Positions 9,755 to 18,338 of a stretch of DNA of 64,000 nucleotides are shown piece after piece. Numbering within the stretch: position 1 is the first letter of the stretch; each line of letters starts with the position of its first letter. This stretch comes from Phaeacidiphilus oryzae TH49. GTDB lineage: Bacteria > Actinomycetota > Actinomycetes > Streptomycetales > Streptomycetaceae. The stretch lies in contig NZ_JQMQ01000005.1 in NCBI RefSeq assembly GCF_000744815.1, positions 5,909,801 through 5,973,800 on the forward strand. The letters run 5' to 3'. The notes below the pieces were generated by a model. The model made no database searches and was not told the origin of the DNA. It was given only the letters and a program-made list of their open reading frames with translations. The translations under genes were made by a program, and so were the position numbers.

Positions 9755-10604
9755 CGAGAACGTGAAGACGACCATCGACGACAGCAGCGCGTCGGCGACC
9801 GGCGAGGCCGGGATCACCGAGAAGTGGATCCCCAAGGAGCGCTCCCACGAGCCGACCGTGGTCTGCGACGACGTCCACATCGTCTACAAGATCCACGGTG
9901 CGGGCTCCGGCAAGGGCTCGGCGACCTCCGCGCTCTCCCGGATCATCTCCCGCAAGTCCTCGCCGACCATCCGCGAGGTGCACGCCGTCAAGGGCGTCAG
10001 CTTCACCGCCTACAAGGGCGAGGCGATCGGCTTGATCGGCTCCAACGGATCCGGCAAGTCGACCATCCTGCGGGCCATCGCCGGCCTCCTCCCGCCCGAG
10101 CGCGGCAAGATCTACACCGAGGGCCAGCCCTCCCTCCTCGGCGTCAACGCGGCCCTGATGAACGACCTCACCGGGGAGCGGAACGTCGTCCTCGGCTGCC
10201 TCGCCATGGGGATGAGCTCGGCCGAGGTGCGCAGCCGGTACGAGGGGATCGTCGACTTCTCCGGCATCAACGAGCGCGGCGACTTCATCTCGCTGCCGAT
10301 GCGGACCTACTCCTCCGGTATGGCCGCCCGGCTGCGGTTCTCCATCGCCGCCGCCAAGTCGCACGACGTGCTCCTCATCGACGAGGCGCTGGCCACCGGT
10401 GACGTCCGGTTCCAGAAGCGCTCCGAGGGCCGGATCCGCGAGCTGCGCGAGGAGGCCGGAACGGTCTTCCTGGTCTCGCACAACAACAAGTCCATCCGCG
10501 ACACCTGCGAGCGCACCCTGTGGCTCGAGGGCGGAGTGCTCCGCGCCGACGGTCCCACCGAGGAGATCGTCTCCGAGTACGAGAAGTGGATGAAGAAGAA
10601 GTAG
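9747..10604 (+). CDS. ABC transporter ATPase, wall polysaccharide/teichoic acid exporter
   Basis: The 285-residue nucleotide-binding subunit carries Walker A GSNGSGKST at about residues 98-106, the signature YSSGMAARLRFS, Walker B VLLIDEALATGD and the switch His in LVSHNNKSI. A leading ~35 residues and the insert KGSATSALSRIISRK match TagH/Wzt-like ATPases. There is no C-terminal carbohydrate-binding domain, so this is the short form. GTG at 9747 lies within the permease 3' end, 8 bases overlapping, with GAGGAGGAG at 9731-9739 as ribosome binding site. It works with the permease encoded immediately upstream. Confidence 0.9.
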   Translation: MADENVKTTIDDSSASATGEAGITEKWIPKERSHEPTVVCDDVHIVYKIHGAGSGKGSATSALSRIISRKSSPTIREVHAVKGVSFTAYKGEAIGLIGSNGSGKSTILRAIAGLLPPERGKIYTEGQPSLLGVNAALMNDLTGERNVVLGCLAMGMSSAEVRSRYEGIVDFSGINERGDFISLPMRTYSSGMAARLRFSIAAAKSHDVLLIDEALATGDVRFQKRSEGRIRELREEAGTVFLVSHNNKSIRDTCERTLWLEGGVLRADGPTEEIVSEYEKWMKKK

Positions 10605-10612
10605 GAGTCCCC

Positions 10613-10652
10613 CCGCCCCCGCCGGGTTCGTTCGCGACACCGGCGGGGGCGG
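10613..10652 (+). terminator. strong hairpin terminator after the exporter ATPase
   Basis: CCGCCCCCGCCGG at 10613-10625 pairs perfectly with CCGGCGGGGGCGG at 10640-10652, a 13-bp GC stem with a 14-base loop, beginning 8 bases after the stop. There is no T-run, as is common for terminators in high-GC Gram-positives. Confidence 0.75.
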
Positions 10653-10715
10653 TGCCGTTCGCGGCGCCGGCGAGGAGGAGAATCGTCCGCGGTCGGGACG
10701 AAAGGAACCAACACC

Positions 10716-11744
10716 ATGCCGCAGCCGCTGGCCGCCGCGACGTACGCCGGCCCGCCGGAGTGGACGCTCGGGCGGGTCTTCACCAGCTGGCAGTTCGAGC
10801 CCGCGGTGGTCGCCGTCGCGGTGCTCGCCGCGGCGGCGTACCTGTACGGGGTGGCGCGGGCCCGGCGCCGGGGGGCGGGCGCGTGGGCGCCCGGGAAGAC
10901 CGCGGCCTTCCTCGGCGGGCTGGCGCTCTGGGTCTTCACCACCTGCTCCGGCCTCGGCGTGTACGAGCGGGTGCTCTTCACCGACCGGGCGGTGCAGGCG
11001 GTCACCCTGCTGATGATCGTCCCGCTGCTGCTGGCCATGGGCGGCCCGGTCGGCCTGCTGGTCGCCGCCTGCGGCCCGGGCTCGCGCGGGGAGCGCTGGA
11101 TCACCGGCGCGCTGCGCAGCCCGGTCTCGCAGTTCCTGATGTTCCCGCTGGTCTCCACGGTGGTGCTGATGCTCCCGCCGTGGCTGTTCTACTTCACCGG
11201 CTGGTACGCGGCGGCGCTCCGCGGCGGCGCCGCCGACACCCTGTTCCATCTCGGCTTCGTCCTCCTCGGGATGGTCTACTTCTGGCCCCGGCTGCAGATC
11301 GACCCGGTGGCGAAGCACTACCACCCGCTCTTCTCCATCCTGGTGACGGTGGGCGAGGTGATCGCGGACGCGGCGCTCGGCTTCGTGATGGTCTTCGGCT
11401 CGCACCACTTCGCCCACCTCTACCGGCCCTGGGGGATGGACCCGGTGGACGACGTGAAGTGGGGCGGCGCCACCCTCTGGGGCCTCGGCGACATCGCCGG
11501 GCTGCCGTTCCTGGCCGCGCTGATCGTCCGGGTGGTCCGCGAGGAGCGGACCAGGACCGCCGAGGTGGACCGGCAGCTGGACGAGGCGGAGGCGGCCGAG
11601 GCCGCGGAGACCGCGCGGGCCGCCGCCGCGGCCGTCGCCCTGGGCGAGCCCGAGCCCGAGCCGCCCGCGCAGCAGGGCCTGGCCCGGCCCTGGTGGGAGA
11701 CCGACCCCCGGTTCGCCCACCGCTACGGACGGCCCTCCTCCTGA
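10716..11744 (+). CDS. cytochrome c oxidase assembly protein, CtaG (caa3) family
   Basis: The 342-residue polytopic membrane protein has about seven spans. The family pattern is visible in FTSWQFEP at the start, the conserved CSGLGVY, the MGGPVGLL span and the C-terminal HHFAHLYRPWG region. CtaG-family proteins help load copper into the CuA/CuB sites of heme-copper oxidases. The C-terminal ~70 residues are a charged Ala/Glu-rich cytoplasmic tail. It is preceded by GAAAGGAACC and stands between a terminator and dedA. No oxidase or copper genes are adjacent, so its partner is elsewhere. Confidence 0.85.
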   Translation: MPQPLAAATYAGPPEWTLGRVFTSWQFEPAVVAVAVLAAAAYLYGVARARRRGAGAWAPGKTAAFLGGLALWVFTTCSGLGVYERVLFTDRAVQAVTLLMIVPLLLAMGGPVGLLVAACGPGSRGERWITGALRSPVSQFLMFPLVSTVVLMLPPWLFYFTGWYAAALRGGAADTLFHLGFVLLGMVYFWPRLQIDPVAKHYHPLFSILVTVGEVIADAALGFVMVFGSHHFAHLYRPWGMDPVDDVKWGGATLWGLGDIAGLPFLAALIVRVVREERTRTAEVDRQLDEAEAAEAAETARAAAAAVALGEPEPEPPAQQGLARPWWETDPRFAHRYGRPSS

Positions 11745-11862
11745 GCCGGAGAACGTCGGGCCGGACGGGAACTGCCGCCCGGTGAGCGGGCGTTCATAGT
11801 CATGCGGTAGAAAGATCCCGGGGGACGGCGCTTTGTCGTGCGCACAGATCGGATCCCCCGCC

Positions 11863-12582
11863 ATGTTCTCCAACCTTGCCGTCGACCCCATGAGCGGCGG
11901 CTCGGTACTCGCCGCCTTCGGGGCGCTCGGCGTGCTGGTCGTGACCTTCGCCGAGTCCGGGCTGCTGGTCGTCGGCTTCCTGCTGCCCGGGGACACCCTG
12001 ATCTTCCCGGCCGGAGTGCTCTGCGCCGGGGGGCAGTTGTCGCTCTGGGAGGTGCTGGCCTCCGCGGCGGTCGGCTCCTTCCTCGGCGGCCAGGTCGGCT
12101 ACGAGATCGGCCGGCGCGGCGGCCGGCCGCTGCTGGCCAGGAGCCACAGCCGCCAGCTCGGCGAGGGCGTCGCCCGGGCCGAGCGGCTGCTCTCCCGCTA
12201 CGGGTTCGGCAAGGCCATCGTGCTGGGCAAGTTCGTGCCGCTGGCCCGGACCGTGCTGGGGCCGGTCGCGGGGATCCTGGAGGTGCCCGCGCGCACGTAT
12301 CTGCTGTGGCAGGCGGTCGGCACCCTGGCCTGGAGCCAGAGCCTGGTGCTGGCCGGCTACTACCTGGGCACCTCGGTGCCCGGCGTGGACCGGTACCTGC
12401 TGCCGATCGTGGCCGCCGTGGTGGTGGTCTCCGCGGCGCCGCTGCTGATCCAGCTGGTCCGGGCCCGGCGGGCGCGGGCGGCCGCCGGCAGCAGGGTGGT
12501 GGCGGTGCACGACCTCCCCGAGAAGCCGCAGGACCCGCCGAAGCCGAAGCCGAACGCCTCCGGCGGCTCCCGGCTGCGCTGA
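11863..12582 (+). CDS. DedA family membrane protein
   Basis: DedA/VTT proteins are membrane proteins implicated in lipid-carrier (undecaprenyl phosphate) recycling and membrane homeostasis. The product (239 residues from this start) shows FAESGLLVVGFLLPGDTLIFPAG, shown here in parts as FAESGLLVVG and LLPGDTLIF, then GSFLGGQVGYEIGRRGG and the characteristic GKFVPLARTVLGPVAG. The tail is Lys/Pro-rich. ATG at 11863 gives the usual short N-terminus but has no clear ribosome binding site. A TTG at 11833 with GGGGGA upstream would add 10 residues. Start uncertain, family firm. Confidence 0.88.
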   Translation: MFSNLAVDPMSGGSVLAAFGALGVLVVTFAESGLLVVGFLLPGDTLIFPAGVLCAGGQLSLWEVLASAAVGSFLGGQVGYEIGRRGGRPLLARSHSRQLGEGVARAERLLSRYGFGKAIVLGKFVPLARTVLGPVAGILEVPARTYLLWQAVGTLAWSQSLVLAGYYLGTSVPGVDRYLLPIVAAVVVVSAAPLLIQLVRARRARAAAGSRVVAVHDLPEKPQDPPKPKPNASGGSRLR

Positions 12583-12700
12583 ACGCCTCGGGGCGCCGGG
12601 CAGGTCCTGCGGGGGCGTTGTGGTCGACGGGGTGAGCGTGACGTAATGGACCGTTGACCCGGTGTCAGACGCGCGCCACCGCGCTCCAGGAGGTCCGGAC

Positions 12701-14584
12701 ATGCCCCTGAACCACCTGAAACACCCCAGGCGCCACCCCGGTTCGAGAAGCCTCGCGCTGGCCGCCGCCGGCGCGCTGCTGGCGAGCCTGGCGGGGACGG
12801 CGGCCGCCGGCCCGTCCGCCGCGGCCGGCACCCCCGCCGGCACCGCTCTTCCGAAGACCCCCGTGGCCACCGGTTACGGCGGCGCCGTGGCCAGCGTCGA
12901 CGCGGACGCCACCGCGGCCGGGATCCAGGTGCTGCGGGAGGGCGGCAACGCGGTGGACGCCGCCGTCGCCACCGCCGCCGCCCTCGGCGTCACCGAGCCG
13001 TTCTCCTCCGGGATCGGCGGCGGCGGGTACTTCACCTACTACAACGCCCGTACCGGGAAGGTCTCCACGATCGACGGACGGGAGACCGCCCCCGCCGCCG
13101 ACGACCAGAACCTCTTCGTCGAGAACGGCAAGCCGCTCCCCTTCGCCGACGCCGTCACCAGCGGCCTCTCCACCGGCGTCCCCGGCTCGCTGGCCACCTG
13201 GAGCGACGCCCTGCGGCAGTGGGGCACCCGCCCGCTCGGGCAGCTCTTCCGCCCGGCCGAGCGGATCGCCCGCTCGGGCTTCACCGTCGACCAGACCTTC
13301 CATGACCAGGTCGCCCAGAACCAGACCCGGTTCGCGGCCTTCCCGGCCACCGCGAAGATCTATCTGCCCGGCGGCCGGCCCCCGGCCGTGGGCAGCGTGC
13401 TGCGCAACCCCGACCTGGCCCGCACCTACGACGAGATCGGCAGCGCGGGGATCGGCGCGCTGTACGGCGGGGACATCGGGCGAGACGTGGCCGCCACCGT
13501 CCAGCATCCGCAGACCACGCCGGGCACCCCGCTCACCGTCCGCCCCGGCAGACTGGCCGTCTCCGACCTGGCCGGGTACGCGGTGAAGCGGCAGGCGCCG
13601 ACCCACGAGAACTACCGCGGCCTGGACGTCTACGGCATCGCCCCGTCCTCCTCCGGCGGCACCACCACCGGCGAGGCGCTCGACATCCTCCAGCACTTCG
13701 ACCTCAAGGACGCCTCGCAGACCCAGTACCTCCACGACTTCCTGGAGTCCACCCGGCTGGCCTTCGCCGACCGCAACCGCTGGGTCGGCGACCCGGCCTA
13801 CGAGAACGTCCCCACCCGGCAGTTGACGTCCCCTCAGTTCGCGGACAGCCGGTACTGCCTGATCTCGCCGACCAGCTCGCCGAGCGGCCCGGTCGCGCCC
13901 GGCGACCCGTACGGCGGCAGCGGCTGCCCGTCCGCCGGCGCGTCCAGGGCCGTGCCCACCGGCTACGAGGGCACCAACACCACCAACATGACGGTCGCCG
14001 ACCGTTGGGGGAACGTCGTCGAGTACACCCTGACCATCGAGCAGACCGGCGGCAACGCCATGGTGGTCCCCGGGCGCGGCTTCCTCCTCAACAACGAGCT
14101 GACCGACTTCGACTTCGTGCCGCTGGTCGCCGGGGTGCCGGATCCCAACCTGCCGGCCGCGGGGAAGCGGCCGCGCTCCTCGATCTCGCCGACCATCGTG
14201 CTGGACCACGGGAGATTCGACTTCGCCACCGGCTCGCCGGGCGGGGCCACCATCATCACCACCGTGCTGCAGATCCTCCTCGGCCACATCGACCGGGGGC
14301 TGAGCCTGGAGGACGCCATCGCGGCCCCGCGGGCCAGCCAGCGCAACTCGGCCAACGGCGGGACCGACGTCGAGCAGGCCTTCCTCGACCAGCCCTACGC
14401 GGCCGGGCTGAAGGCGCTCGGCGAGACCTTCAACGCGCCGGCCGAGATCGGCGCGGCCACCGGGATCCAGGCGCTGCCGGGCCCGGAGTCGTCCAGGCCG
14501 GGGCTCGGGGCCGGCTACCAGGCCGCCGCCGAGCCGGTGCGCCGGGGCGGCGGCTCGGCGGCGGTGGTGCGGCCGGCCGGATAG
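12701..14584 (+). CDS. ggt: secreted gamma-glutamyltransferase
   Basis: Extracellular gamma-glutamyl hydrolase/transferase acting on glutathione-like or gamma-glutamyl peptides. The 627-residue precursor begins with a signal peptide (hydrophobic LALAAAGALLASLAG, then AAAG). Typical motifs follow: EGGNAVDAAVA, SSGIGGGGYF, and the autoprocessing site GTNTTNMTVAD with the predicted nucleophile Thr at about residue 427. Cleavage there would give the large and small subunits. A glycine-rich GSPGGATIITTVLQ stretch in the small subunit is also present. ATG at 12701 has CAGGAGGT at 12687-12694. An upstream GTG at 12662 is not needed. Single-gene unit. Confidence 0.92.
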   Translation: MPLNHLKHPRRHPGSRSLALAAAGALLASLAGTAAAGPSAAAGTPAGTALPKTPVATGYGGAVASVDADATAAGIQVLREGGNAVDAAVATAAALGVTEPFSSGIGGGGYFTYYNARTGKVSTIDGRETAPAADDQNLFVENGKPLPFADAVTSGLSTGVPGSLATWSDALRQWGTRPLGQLFRPAERIARSGFTVDQTFHDQVAQNQTRFAAFPATAKIYLPGGRPPAVGSVLRNPDLARTYDEIGSAGIGALYGGDIGRDVAATVQHPQTTPGTPLTVRPGRLAVSDLAGYAVKRQAPTHENYRGLDVYGIAPSSSGGTTTGEALDILQHFDLKDASQTQYLHDFLESTRLAFADRNRWVGDPAYENVPTRQLTSPQFADSRYCLISPTSSPSGPVAPGDPYGGSGCPSAGASRAVPTGYEGTNTTNMTVADRWGNVVEYTLTIEQTGGNAMVVPGRGFLLNNELTDFDFVPLVAGVPDPNLPAAGKRPRSSISPTIVLDHGRFDFATGSPGGATIITTVLQILLGHIDRGLSLEDAIAAPRASQRNSANGGTDVEQAFLDQPYAAGLKALGETFNAPAEIGAATGIQALPGPESSRPGLGAGYQAAAEPVRRGGGSAAVVRPAG

Positions 14585-14603
14585 CGGCGGGGCGGGCCGG
14601 GGC

Positions 14604-14650
14604 CGACTCCTCCGCGTTGTCGTACCCACCGGGTACATTCGGGGGAGTCG
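14604..14650. promoter_or_regulatory. nested inverted repeats between ggt and the exonuclease gene
   Basis: CGACTCC at 14604-14610 pairs with GGAGTCG at 14644-14650, and inside it lies the perfect palindrome GTACCCACCGGGTAC at 14622-14636. The element sits in the 110-base gap between ggt and the exodeoxyribonuclease gene. It could terminate ggt transcription or act as an operator for the next gene. Confidence 0.4.
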
Positions 14651-14694
14651 ACCCGCCCGCGTCCCGCCCCGTCACAGAAACCGGAAGCCGAGCC

Positions 14695-15498
14695 GTGACC
14701 GTCCGCATCGCCACCTGGAACATCAACTCCGTGACCGCGCGGCTGCCCAAGCTGCTGGAGTGGCTGAGCTCCGCCGCACCGGACGTGGTCTGCCTCCAGG
14801 AGCTGAAGTGCTCCACCGAGGCCTTCCCGTACGAGGCCGTGGAGGCCGCCGGGTACCAGGCGGCCGCGCACGGCACCGGCCGGTGGAACGGCGTGGCGAT
14901 CCTCTCCCGGATCGGCGTCGAGGACGTCGTCCGCGACCTCCCGGGCCAGCCCGGCTTCCTCGCCGAGGACGCCATGCTGGAGGTCCTGGAACCGCGGGCG
15001 ATCGCCGCCACCTGCGGCCCGGTGCGCGCCTGGTCGGTGTACGTGCCGAACGGGCGCGAGGTCGACCACGCCCACTACGCCTACAAGTTGAAGTGGCTGG
15101 GCGCCCTGCGGGACGCCGCCGCCGAGGACGCGGCCGGCTCCAGGCCGTTCGCCGTCCTCGGCGACTACAACGTGGCCCCGACCGACGAGGACGTCTGGGA
15201 CCCGTCGCTCTTCGTGGGCGCCACCCACGTCACCCCGGCCGAGCGCGAGGCGCTGGCCGCGCTGCGCGCCACCGGGCTGGAGGACGTCTACCCGCGCGCC
15301 CTCAAGTACGACCGCCCGTACACCTTCTGGGACTACCGCCAGCTGGCCTTCCCCAAGAACAACGGGATGCGGATCGACCTGGTCTACGGCAACCCCGCGT
15401 TCCGGTCCGCGGTCTCGGACGCCTATGTCGACCGCGAGGCGCGCAAGGGCAAGGGCACCTCGGATCACGCCCCGGTCGTCGTCGACCTGGACCTCTGA
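14695..15498 (+). CDS. xthA: exodeoxyribonuclease III (AP endonuclease)
   Basis: Cuts abasic DNA and removes 3' blocks in base-excision repair. The 267-residue product has all family motifs in order: ATWNINSV (Asn), LQELKC (metal-binding Glu), NGVAILSR, YVPNGR, GDYNVAPTDEDVWDP (catalytic Asp/Asn), YTFWDYR, MRIDLVYG and the terminal SDHAPVVVD (Asp-His pair). GTG at 14695 starts directly at VRIATWN. A longer frame upstream overlaps ggt and is not plausible. Ends convergent with the next gene. Confidence 0.93.
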   Translation: MTVRIATWNINSVTARLPKLLEWLSSAAPDVVCLQELKCSTEAFPYEAVEAAGYQAAAHGTGRWNGVAILSRIGVEDVVRDLPGQPGFLAEDAMLEVLEPRAIAATCGPVRAWSVYVPNGREVDHAHYAYKLKWLGALRDAAAEDAAGSRPFAVLGDYNVAPTDEDVWDPSLFVGATHVTPAEREALAALRATGLEDVYPRALKYDRPYTFWDYRQLAFPKNNGMRIDLVYGNPAFRSAVSDAYVDREARKGKGTSDHAPVVVDLDL

Positions 15499-15544
15499 GC
15501 CGGGCCGCCGGCGGCCGGGGCCCGTCGGCCACCGGTGCGACCGG

Positions 15545-16666
15545 CTACGGCGCCGTCAGCGAGACGAAGACCAGGTAGCCGCCGTAGAGGGCGGAGGCCC
15601 CCGCGGAGGCGGCCAGCACCGCGGCCCTGGAGCCGCGCGAGCGGACCTTCGCCAGGGCCACCGCCATCGGGATCATCAGCGGGAAGCCGGGCAGCAGGAA
15701 GCGGTCCCGGGAGGCGAAGTGCGCCGCGTCCCCGAGGGAGATCAGCAGTAGCACCGCCGAGTAGGCCAGGAACGGCAGCGGCTGGCGCTGGATCACGCCG
15801 ATCACCAGCAGCAGCACCGAGCCGAGGAGGATGCAGGCGGTGACCGGGGTGGTGAGGTAGAGCTCCTTCGGGGTGGTCACCATCACCCGCAGCGCATGGC
15901 CGGTCTCCATCCCGAAGTCGAACTTGGACCCCCACAGGTCCTGCACCCGGAAGTAGCCGTCCCAGCGGTGGAGCACCGCGCCGGTCCAGACGATGAAGCC
16001 GACCCAGCCGAGCGGGGACAGCGCCGCGGCGGCGACCGGCCGCCAGGGCCAGGGCCGGGACAGCGGTCGGGACTGCGGCCGGGCCCCGGCCCGCCGGCTC
16101 AGGTACAGATGCGCCCCGGCGGCGACGATCACCGCCGCCGCCACCGCGACCCCGGTCGGCCGGGTCAGCCCCGCCAGCCCCGCCAGCACCCCGGCGGTCA
16201 GCCAGCGCCTGCGCAGCAGCGCCCACAGCGCCCACGCCGCGAAGGCGGTGAAGAGCGGCTCGCTGTAGGCCATGGATTCGACGACCGCGTACGGTGCCGC
16301 ACCCCACAGCAGGGTGGTGTAGAGAGCGGTCCGCCGGCCGTAGCGGGCGGCGACCGCGGAGAGGATCCCGGCCGCGGCGGCCAGCGAGCTCAGCCAGGCC
16401 ACCAGCAGTGCGGCCGCGCCGACCGGCAGGAAGAAGAGCACCGTGTGGGCGGCCTTGATCAGCAGTGGGTAGACCGGGAAGAACGCCAGGTTGGTGTACT
16501 TGCCGTGGTGGTGCCCCGGGAGCGGGGAGATCAGGGTGTGGGCGTAGCCGTGGACGGCGATGTCCTGGTACCAGGCGGCGTCCCAGGCGTGGGCGAGGGC
16601 GTGGACGCCGTTGCGGTGGGCGGCCGCGCCCCAGGCGACGATCACCAGCACGCCGACCGCCCGCAC
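15545..16666 (-). CDS. PIG-V-like membrane mannosyltransferase
   Basis: The 373-residue polytopic protein has about nine spans and resembles the actinobacterial PIG-V/GT-C mannosyltransferases, which use a polyprenyl-phosphate-mannose donor. Diagnostic pieces are HAWDAAWYQDIAVHGY near the N-terminus (Trp-Asp of the acceptor loop), FFPVYPLL, ESMAYSEPLF and LTRPTG. The only in-frame start after the upstream stop is the GTG at 16666, which cuts into the first predicted span. The same frame stays open and hydrophobic upstream (ALPAVALYAAVRA) but without a start codon. The true N-terminus may lie in the neighbouring frame, implying a frameshift or sequencing error near 16,700-16,850. Confidence 0.72.
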   Translation of the reverse strand: MRAVGVLVIVAWGAAAHRNGVHALAHAWDAAWYQDIAVHGYAHTLISPLPGHHHGKYTNLAFFPVYPLLIKAAHTVLFFLPVGAAALLVAWLSSLAAAAGILSAVAARYGRRTALYTTLLWGAAPYAVVESMAYSEPLFTAFAAWALWALLRRRWLTAGVLAGLAGLTRPTGVAVAAAVIVAAGAHLYLSRRAGARPQSRPLSRPWPWRPVAAAALSPLGWVGFIVWTGAVLHRWDGYFRVQDLWGSKFDFGMETGHALRVMVTTPKELYLTTPVTACILLGSVLLLVIGVIQRQPLPFLAYSAVLLLISLGDAAHFASRDRFLLPGFPLMIPMAVALAKVRSRGSRAAVLAASAGASALYGGYLVFVSLTAP

Positions 16667-17063
16667 CGCCGCGTACAGCGCGACGGCGGGAAGGGCCGCC
16701 CGTACGGCGGGCAGGGTGCGGCGGCCGAGCTCGGACAGTGTCCCGCGCAGGGCGGCGGCCGCGGCGGGGCGCGGGCCCGCGCGGGGCCCGGGGCCGGTTC
16801 CGGGGATCCCAGCGGCGCGGGCCGGGACGCGGCGTCGGCCCTGGCGGGCCGGCCGCGCGGCGCGGGGCCGTGGTCGGGATGGGGAGCCGGAGGTGAGGAG
16901 GCAGCCGTCACGGGCTCAGAATCGCATCCGGAAACCGGACGAATCGCCCGAGACGCCGTCATCACAACGTATGCCGACCTGGTTCCTGTGCGACTCTGGC
17001 TTTCCTCATATTCGGTCACCCACCGTTACCGCCACGGCCTCCCGCCGGTCTCCCGCCGTTCGC

Positions 17064-18338
17064 TCACCAGACCCGGACCTGCCCGCCCGGCGCGAAGACC
17101 GGGCTGGTGGCGTCCGGCGGCGGCGCGTCCAGCGGGCGGGCGACCTCCTCCACCAGCGGCCCGATCCCGGCCGCCGTCGCGTCCAGGGCGGCCAGGTCGA
17201 ACCCGTAGACCCGGGCCGCGTTGCCGCCGACCATCGCCGCCACCTCGTCCTCCGGCAACCCGGCGTACGCGGCCCGGAGGGCCTCCGTGGTGTACGGGTA
17301 GACCCCCTCGTCGTGGGGGTAGTCGCTGCCCCACATCAGCTTGGACAGGCCGATCCGGTCGCGCAGCGGCACCTCGTGGGCGCGCATGAAGCTGGCTCCC
17401 ACGTAGCAGTTCCGCTCCCAGTACTCCCGCGGGGAGCCGCCCACCGCCTCGGCCAGGCCGGCCCCGAACTTGGCCTCGGCGGTCGCCGCCCCGGTGGCTG
17501 CCCGGGTCAGCCGGGAGTGGTAGTACTCCAGCATGTCCAGCACCCCGGGGATCCAGCCGGAGCCCTGCTCGGTGAGTACCAGCCTCAGCTCCGGGAAGCG
17601 CCGGAACGCCCCGCCGAAGACCAGGTGCCACAGCGCCCGGTGGGAGAACCAGGTGGTCTCCACCATGAACACGGCCCGGGAGGCCGCGGTCTCCCCGAGG
17701 CCCGGCCCGGCCGAGCCGGCGTGGTGGTTGACCGGGGCGCCGAGCTCCGCGCAGACCGCCCAGATCGGGTCGTGCTCGGCCGAATGCAGCTCCGGTACGG
17801 GGGAGTTGGGCGGCACGCCGGGCAGCAGCACCCCGCCGAAGAGCCCGGCGCGGTGCGCCCGCCGGATCTCGGCGGCGGCCCGCTCGGCGTCCCCGAGGAG
17901 GATCTGGCAGACCCCCGCCCGGCGGCCCGGGGCCAGCCCGCAGAAGTCGGCCAGCCAGCGGTTGTGCGCCTCCAGCCCGGCCCAGCGCAGCTCGAACTCC
18001 CGGGCGCCGGTGGGCGGCGGGGCGCTGAGCGAGGCGGACGGGAAGAACGGTGGCACGGTGTTCGGGAAGATCACCTCGGCGGCGACCCCGTCCGCCTCCA
18101 GCTCGGCCAGCCGGCGCGGGGAGTCCCAGTTGCGGTCGGCCTCGGGGGCGACCAGGTCAGCGAAGGGGTTGACGTAGCCGGCCGCCCAGGCGTCGAACTC
18201 CTCGTGGAGACGGGCGGGGAGGTAGGGGCGGTAGTCCAGGAGGTCGGCGCCGGCGTGGCAGTCGGCGGAGATGACCGTGTAGCGCTCCCGGCGGTGCTCA
18301 CCGCGGTCCTCCCGGCGGCCGTTCCGCGGGCCGGCCAT
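17064..18338 (-). CDS. amidohydrolase (metal-dependent TIM-barrel, amidohydrolase_2 type)
   Basis: The 424-residue product belongs to the amidohydrolase_2 group that includes decarboxylases such as ACMSD and gamma-resorcylate decarboxylase. It begins YTVISADCHAG (metal-binding Asp-x-His), contains NHHAGSAG and the late WGSDYPHDEG motif with the metal-binding Asp. Its ATG overlaps the stop of the upstream paralogue by one base (TGATG), so both belong to one operon. The substrate is unknown; neighbours (paralogue, SDR, acetoacetate-decarboxylase-like protein) suggest catabolism of a small cyclic or keto-acid compound. Confidence 0.82.
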   Translation of the reverse strand: MAGPRNGRREDRGEHRRERYTVISADCHAGADLLDYRPYLPARLHEEFDAWAAGYVNPFADLVAPEADRNWDSPRRLAELEADGVAAEVIFPNTVPPFFPSASLSAPPPTGAREFELRWAGLEAHNRWLADFCGLAPGRRAGVCQILLGDAERAAAEIRRAHRAGLFGGVLLPGVPPNSPVPELHSAEHDPIWAVCAELGAPVNHHAGSAGPGLGETAASRAVFMVETTWFSHRALWHLVFGGAFRRFPELRLVLTEQGSGWIPGVLDMLEYYHSRLTRAATGAATAEAKFGAGLAEAVGGSPREYWERNCYVGASFMRAHEVPLRDRIGLSKLMWGSDYPHDEGVYPYTTEALRAAYAGLPEDEVAAMVGGNAARVYGFDLAALDATAAGIGPLVEEVARPLDAPPPDATSPVFAPGGQVRVW

